From Limnanthes douglasii subsp. nivea (Eukaryota; Streptophyta; Magnoliopsida; Brassicales; Limnanthaceae): a stretch of 64,000 nt of DNA. This document shows positions 59,226-64,000 of the stretch, one piece after another. The stretch spans positions 76,644,885 through 76,708,884 of the forward strand of contig JAUPFV010000005.1 of NCBI GenBank assembly GCA_036936605.1. The letters run 5' to 3'. Within the stretch, counting starts at the first letter, position 1. The number at the start of each line of letters is the position of its first letter. The notes beneath the pieces were generated by a model. It was not told the origin of the DNA. It was given only the letters and a program-made list of their open reading frames with translations, and searched no databases. The position numbers and the translations under genes were made by a program.

Positions 59226-59617
59226 CTTACTTATATACCATTGATCCATCCCATGTTTAACCGATATGGGATGTGGGACTTTGGTCGCCACCCTAACAAA
59301 TCCTCCTCTCGAACAAAGTACCACCTTAGCCTCCTCTCAGTTGACTTTCATACGTCCACTCTAATCAGGTTGGAAGACTACCTGACCATAGAGGCACTAC
59401 AGATGTTCCTGCTCACCTCCTATTAGACCACTCTGTCTTGTTCCTTAGCGCGACTCCCCACTCCAATCAAGTACCACCACTTGATGAGCCACGGGAACTC
59501 GTAACTAGGATCTCTAGAATAGATTACATTGAGCATGACGTCTAACTTCTTCATGTTCGACCTCCGAGAATTTCACCACCATCGCGTTCCGTCTGGGTCT
59601 GGCGCTCTGATACCACG
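59226..59617 (-). mobile_element. Remnant of a small LTR element (TRIM/LARD-like)
   Basis: On the minus strand: part of a 3' LTR starting TGTTAGGGTGG at 59298 and running down to about 59226, a polypurine tract GAGAGGAGGATT at 59299-59310, a 290-bp non-coding interior, and an initiator-Met primer site TGGTATCAGAGCGCC at 59601-59615. The 5' LTR that should follow is replaced by the LTR of copia element 2. No coding sequence. Confidence 0.55.
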
Positions 59618-60268
59618 TGTTGGGCTCTTCCTATGTTGGAGTCCAATTATCATATGGGCTAAGCCCAATTTGGATAACACATAGGATTTTGGTTTATGTA
59701 TAAATATATATTTATACAGTGTCTTTAGGAGATGAGCATCATATTCTATAGTGCAGTTTTTGAGAGAAAAAGGTGATTCGAGGCGGAACTTTGTGCTTTC
59801 AATCGGACTGTCTCCGGTTGTCCGATCGACTTTAATATTGGTGAGAATGCTCTTCTATTTGTACTCTACAATCTGTCCAAAGGGTTTTTGATTTGGAGTC
59901 ATCTAAGTGTGTTGTTCGATCATCTTCTTCCAACTGCGTTTTGGGGATATTTCAGTGAATTTTCTGATTCCGGTTCACTATCTTGTGTATTGGGGTTGTG
60001 TATGAAGTTATCATACTTTTTGTGGTTTATACTCTAGTTTTATCTAGAGAGTAGTTTTGTAACCCATCTTCTAATAGTGAATATTTGGTTGGACTCCGAA
60101 ATCAGTCCCGTGGTTTTTACTTCCTACACTGGGAAGGTTTTCCACGTAAAAAGTGTTCTATGTTATTTGTGTTTATTTTATTCAGACATGGTATTTTGTT
60201 TGGGATCATTATCTCTATCATATTTGAGACAAGAAGGAAGATTTCGTTCGTGCTTCTATTTCTTGACA
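59618..60268 (+). repeat. 5' LTR of copia element 2
   Basis: Begins TGTTGGGCTC and ends TCTTGACA. A TATA-rich stretch near 59697-59716 (TATAAATATATATTTATA) would start transcription about 110 bp into the LTR. Confidence 0.85.
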
Positions 60269-60271
60269 AAG

Positions 60272-60282
60272 TGGTATCAGAG
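60272..60282 (+). other. Primer-binding site of copia element 2
   Basis: TGGTATCAGAG three bases after the LTR end, complementary to initiator-Met tRNA. Confidence 0.85.
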
Positions 60283-60313
60283 TGAGTGGTTGTGTACTTG
60301 TCTTGTATCAAAT

Positions 60314-62170
60314 ATGGAGGTGAATACAAGCAGAATGGTGACGATGAATGGTTCAAATTATCAAATATGGAAATCGAAGATGGAAGATCTTCTTTATGTT
60401 CAAGGTTTTCATTTACCAGTGTTCGATGATGAAAAACCTAAATATAAGTCTGATGCAGAATGAATAATTATTCATCGACAAGTTTGTGGCTTTATTCGGC
60501 AATGTGTTGATGATAATATGTTGAATCATGTTTTAGACGAAACAGATGCAAAGAATTTGTGGAGTAAACTTGAGGAGTTATATGCTCGGAAGACAGGAAA
60601 TAGTAAGTTACTTTTGTTTAAACAGTTGATGTATTTGAGGTATCAAGATGGATCACCTCTTACAGATCACTTGAATACCTTTCAAGGCTTGATTAATCAG
60701 TTGACTGCTATGGGTATCAAATTTGATGACGAGGTTTTGGCGTTATGGTTGCTTGGTTCGCTGCCAGACTCATGGGATACTTTCAGAATGTCTCTTTCTA
60801 ATTCAGCTCTTGAAGTTAATATCTCAATGGCATTGGCTAAAAGTAGTGTGCTAAATGAAGATATGAGAAAAAAAATAGTTGGTTTCTCTTCACATTCAGA
60901 AACTCTAGTCCTTGAGAAGCGTGGTAGAAATGAAAATCGTGGTTCGAAAACTAGAGGTAAAAGTAAAAGCAAGAGTCGGAACAAGTCTAATAAATTTGCA
61001 GAATGGGAGTGCTACTACTGTCATCAAATCGGGCACACTAAGAAATTTTTTCCTAAGTTGAGAAAGAAGAATAATTTTGGGAAATCTAACAATGGTAAAG
61101 AAGAAAAGAACAAGGAGAAAAATTATGATAAAAGTAGTGACGAGAAACATGTTGCTGCATTTTCAGAGAGCTACTTCGTTGTTATTGAAGATGCTGTTGT
61201 GAATTTTGTGTCTGATGAAAATGGTTGGGTAGTTGACAGTGGTGCTACAATTCATGCGACTTTTCGTAGAGAATTTTTCTCATCTTACACCTCTAGAGAC
61301 TTTGGTTCTGCAAAGATGGGAAATAATGATTTGTCTAAAGTGGTTGGTATTGGTGATGTTTATCTAGAAAAAAGCATGGATGTAAGATTGATTTTGAAGG
61401 GTGTTAAACATATACCCGATCTTTGATTGAATTTGATCTCTACAGGGAAGCTAGACGATGAAGGTTATTGCAGTATTTTTGCGAATGGGCAGTGGAAACT
61501 TACTAAGGGCTCGTTGGTTGTGGAAAGAGGACAAAAATATTCATCCCTCTACATTATGTCTGCAAGGGTGCATGCTGAGAAAATCAATGTTGTTAATAAT
61601 GAAGCAATGGTTGATTTGTGGCATAAAAGACTCAGTCACATTAGCAAAAAAAGATTATGTATTATGAGGAAGAAACAATACATTCGTGGGATACATAAAG
61701 CTCATTTAAAGAAATACGTACATTGTTTGGCTGGAAAGCAGAATAGAGTATCTTTCAAGAGCTCGGCTCCTTCAAGAAAACCAAGTTTTCTTGACTTGGT
61801 ACATATAGATGTGTGTGGTCCTTTCAAAACGAGAACACTTAGTGGTTGTCTGTAATTTGTTACTTTTGTTGATGATCATTCCAGGAAAGTTTGGGCTTAC
61901 ACTTTGAAAACAAAAGATCAAGTGTTAGATGTCTTTATGCAGTTTCAAGCTTCAGTTGAGAGACAGACTGGGAAACAATTGAAGTGTGTTAAAAGTGATA
62001 ATGGGGGAGAATACATTGGTCCATTTGATGATTATTGTAGGAAGCAAGATATTCGGAATCAAAAGACACCTCCCAACACCCCTCAGTTGAATGACATAGC
62101 TGATAGACTAAACCGAACATTAATTGAAAGGGTAAGATGTCTTCTTTCACAATCACAACTCCCTAAATAA
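60314..62170 (+). pseudogene. Copia 2 gag, protease and integrase
   Basis: Start ATG 60314 ([20 protein letters not shown]). One frame runs through gag with TGA at 60461 and a zinc knuckle CYYCHQIGHTKKFF whose last Cys reads Phe. Protease WVVDSGATIHATF near 61230 keeps DSG. TGA at 61424 follows. Integrase zinc part (LWHKRLSHISKKRL, HCLAGKQ), VHIDVCGPF (Asp), TAA at 61853, VKSDNGGEY (Asp), and DIADRLNRTLIERV, where the usual Glu of NGVAER reads Asp. TAA at 62168 ends it. Confidence 0.85.
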
Positions 62171-64000
62171 TTTTGGGGTGAAGCTTTGAATACAGTGGTA
62201 CATGTCTTGAATCTTAGTCCTTATGTACCTTTAGATGGAGATATCCCAAATAGAGTTTGGACAGGTAAAGATGTTTCTTATGATCATTTGCGTGTCTTTG
62301 GGTGCAAAGCTTATGTGAATATTCCTAAAGATGAGATATCTAAACTCAATTCGAAGACAAGATAGTGTGTATTCATTGGTTATGGTCTTGATGAGTTCGA
62401 CTACAGATTTCATGATCCAATTAATAAGAAGCTTATAGGAGCAGAGATGCTGTGTTTATGGAAGATTAGATAGTTCATGATAATGATTTTGTGGATGAAC
62501 AAGTGAATGAAGAAGATGTTGAACAACATGAAGTTCTAACGTGAAGATCTACTAGAGATAGACAACCATGTACTAGATATCCTTCTGATCAATATATTTT
62601 GTTAACCGATGCAGGTGAGCCTGAGTGTTATGATGAGGCTATTAGTGGTGTGTGTAAAAATCAATGCATTGAAGCAATGAATGAAGAGATGCAATCACTT
62701 CATGAGAATCATACATTTGATTTAGTAAAGATACATGAAGGGGGAAAATACTTGAATAACAAGTGGGTGTATAGGTTGAAGTAAGATGATAGTTCTTTGC
62801 AACCTCGGTACAAAGAAAGATTGGTAGTCAAAGGATTTGGTCAGAAAAAAGGTATTGATTTTGATTAAATATTTTCTCGAGTTGTAAAAATGTCATCTAT
62901 TCGTGTGGTTCTAGGCATTGTAGCAAGTCTAGACTTGGAAATTGAGTAAATGGATGTAAAAACAGCATTCTTGCATGGTGACTTGGAAGAAGAGATTTTT
63001 ATGAAACAACCTGAAGGTTTTGTGGTTGAAGGAAGAGAAGATTATGTGTGCAGACTGAAAAAGAGTCTGTATGGTTCGAAGCAAGCTCCGAAACAGTGGT
63101 ATAAGAAGTTCATATCAATTATGGGGGAGCGGGACTACAAGAAGACTTCCTCTGATAATTGTGTATTTGTGAAGAAATTTGCCGATGCCGATTTTATTGT
63201 TCTCTTACTTTACGTGGATGATATGATTATTGTTAGGAAGAATACTTCGCGGATTGATTCTTTGAATAAACCGTTAAGTAAGTCTTTCGCAATGAAAGAT
63301 TTGGGCCCAGCAAAGCAGATTCTCGGCATTCGAATTACTAGAGACAGAGATTTGAAGAAGTTGTTCTTGTCACAAGAAAAATACATTGAGAAAATTCTTC
63401 AGAAGTTTAAGATGGACAAAGCTAAAGTGGTTAGCTCACCACTTTCTGATCACTTCAAGTTAAGCAGGAAACAATGTCCTTCAACTAATGAAGAAAAGAA
63501 GAGATATGGCTAATATTCCATATGCATATGCAGTTGGAAGTCTCATGTATGCCATGGTATGTACTTGTCCTAACTTAGCCCATAATGTTTGTGTTGTGAT
63601 TAGATTTTTGTCAAACCCAGGTAGAGAGCATTGGGAAGCCGTGAAATGGATTGTGAGGTATCTGCGAGGAACCTCTAATTTGAAGCTCCTTTTTGGGATG
63701 GAGAAACTTAAGTTGTTGGCTTATTCTGATTCAGACTTGGCTGGAGATGTTGATACTCGCAAGTCTAGTTCTGGATATTTGATTAACTTTTGTGGTGGTG
63801 CTGTTTCATGGAAATCAAGACTACAAAAGTGTGTTGCCCTTTCAACGACAAAAGCTGAATTTATTGCAGTGACAGAAGCGAGTAAAGAGCTACTATGGAT
63901 GAAGAATTTCTTGAGAGAACTTGGATTTGAGCAACACATGTATGTACTGTTATGTGATAATCAGAGTGTTATTCATCTCGTGAAAAATTCATCATTTCAC
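62171..64000 (+). pseudogene. Copia 2 reverse transcriptase and RNase H (3' part beyond window)
   Basis: Integrase tail FGCKAYVNIPK near 62290, a frameshift before 62599, RT with EAMNEEMQSLHEN (62670), stops near 62782, 62866 and 62947, then MDVKTAFLHGDLEEEIFMKQPEGF (62950) and active-site LLYVDDMIIV near 63210. A shift near 63505 leads into RNase H (SDSDLAGDVDTRKSSSGY, KAEFIAVTEASKELLW, CDNQSVIHL), which reads to the window end. Confidence 0.85.

Larger units (their letters stand above)
59618..64000 (+). mobile_element. Ty1/copia element 2 (Tork/TNT1-like), cut by the window edge
   Basis: 5' LTR, primer site and gag-pol on the plus strand; the 3' LTR lies beyond 64000. The order gag, protease, integrase, RT, RNase H and motifs such as MDVKTAFLHGDLEEEI place it near TNT1-type copia. 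Many in-frame stops, several explained by single C-to-T or G-to-A changes. Confidence 0.9.

Overview
This is a nuclear plant window, probably from a eudicot; the species cannot be named from it. It is AT-rich and almost entirely transposable elements. The only host genes I recognise are a decayed LRK10-like receptor kinase and one exon resembling a Got1/Sft2 vesicle-transport protein. I see no rRNA, tRNA, CRISPR array or bacterial-style operon.

Layout. 1-358: unassigned. 359-10667: a decayed Ty3/gypsy element of Tat/Retand type on the minus strand, with 363-364 bp LTRs, gag-pol, and an antisense extra gene on the plus strand in its 3' part. A hAT-type MITE (9074-9481, 8-bp target duplication) interrupts its gag. 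11211-12058: a small Mutator-type element with a 9-bp duplication. 12.1-14.0 kb: AT-rich DNA with degenerate repeats. 14016-14784: a second hAT-type non-autonomous element, ending about 100 bp before the receptor-kinase start codon.

The receptor-kinase gene is split. Exon 1 (extracellular part, 14888-15590) and exon 2 (membrane segment plus kinase, 48375-49381) lie 32.8 kb apart, yet their splice sites are intact and in matching phase. The intron holds, in order, two 12-13 kb Mutator-like elements (MULE A 15606-28336 and MULE B 28444-40833) and a Ty1/copia element (41544-48274). The gene also has a nonsense codon, a 3' frameshift and altered kinase residues, so it is a pseudogene.

MULE A and MULE B are the most interesting part. 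Both encode a MURA transposase (MULE, SWIM and CCHC regions), a large multi-exon protein ending in a Ulp1/C48 peptidase-like domain, and a small, very acidic protein. Their gene order is the same and their overall orientation opposite. Each has its own short motif scattered through introns and intergenic DNA: AAATCGCG in A, and TGATAGAT/TGCTAGATG in B. This recalls the Arabidopsis VANDAL elements, whose VANC protein binds private motifs in the noncoding DNA of its own element and lifts silencing. I infer a similar anti-silencing system here; both copies carry coding damage.

49738-51721: a foldback MULE with about 600-bp inverted arms and a 26-bp satellite. 52566-59111: a LINE with two ORFs, an 18-bp target duplication and an antisense host-like exon near its 5' end. 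59226-59617: remnant of a small LTR element on the minus strand. 59618 to the window end: a Ty1/copia element on the plus strand, cut off by the window edge.
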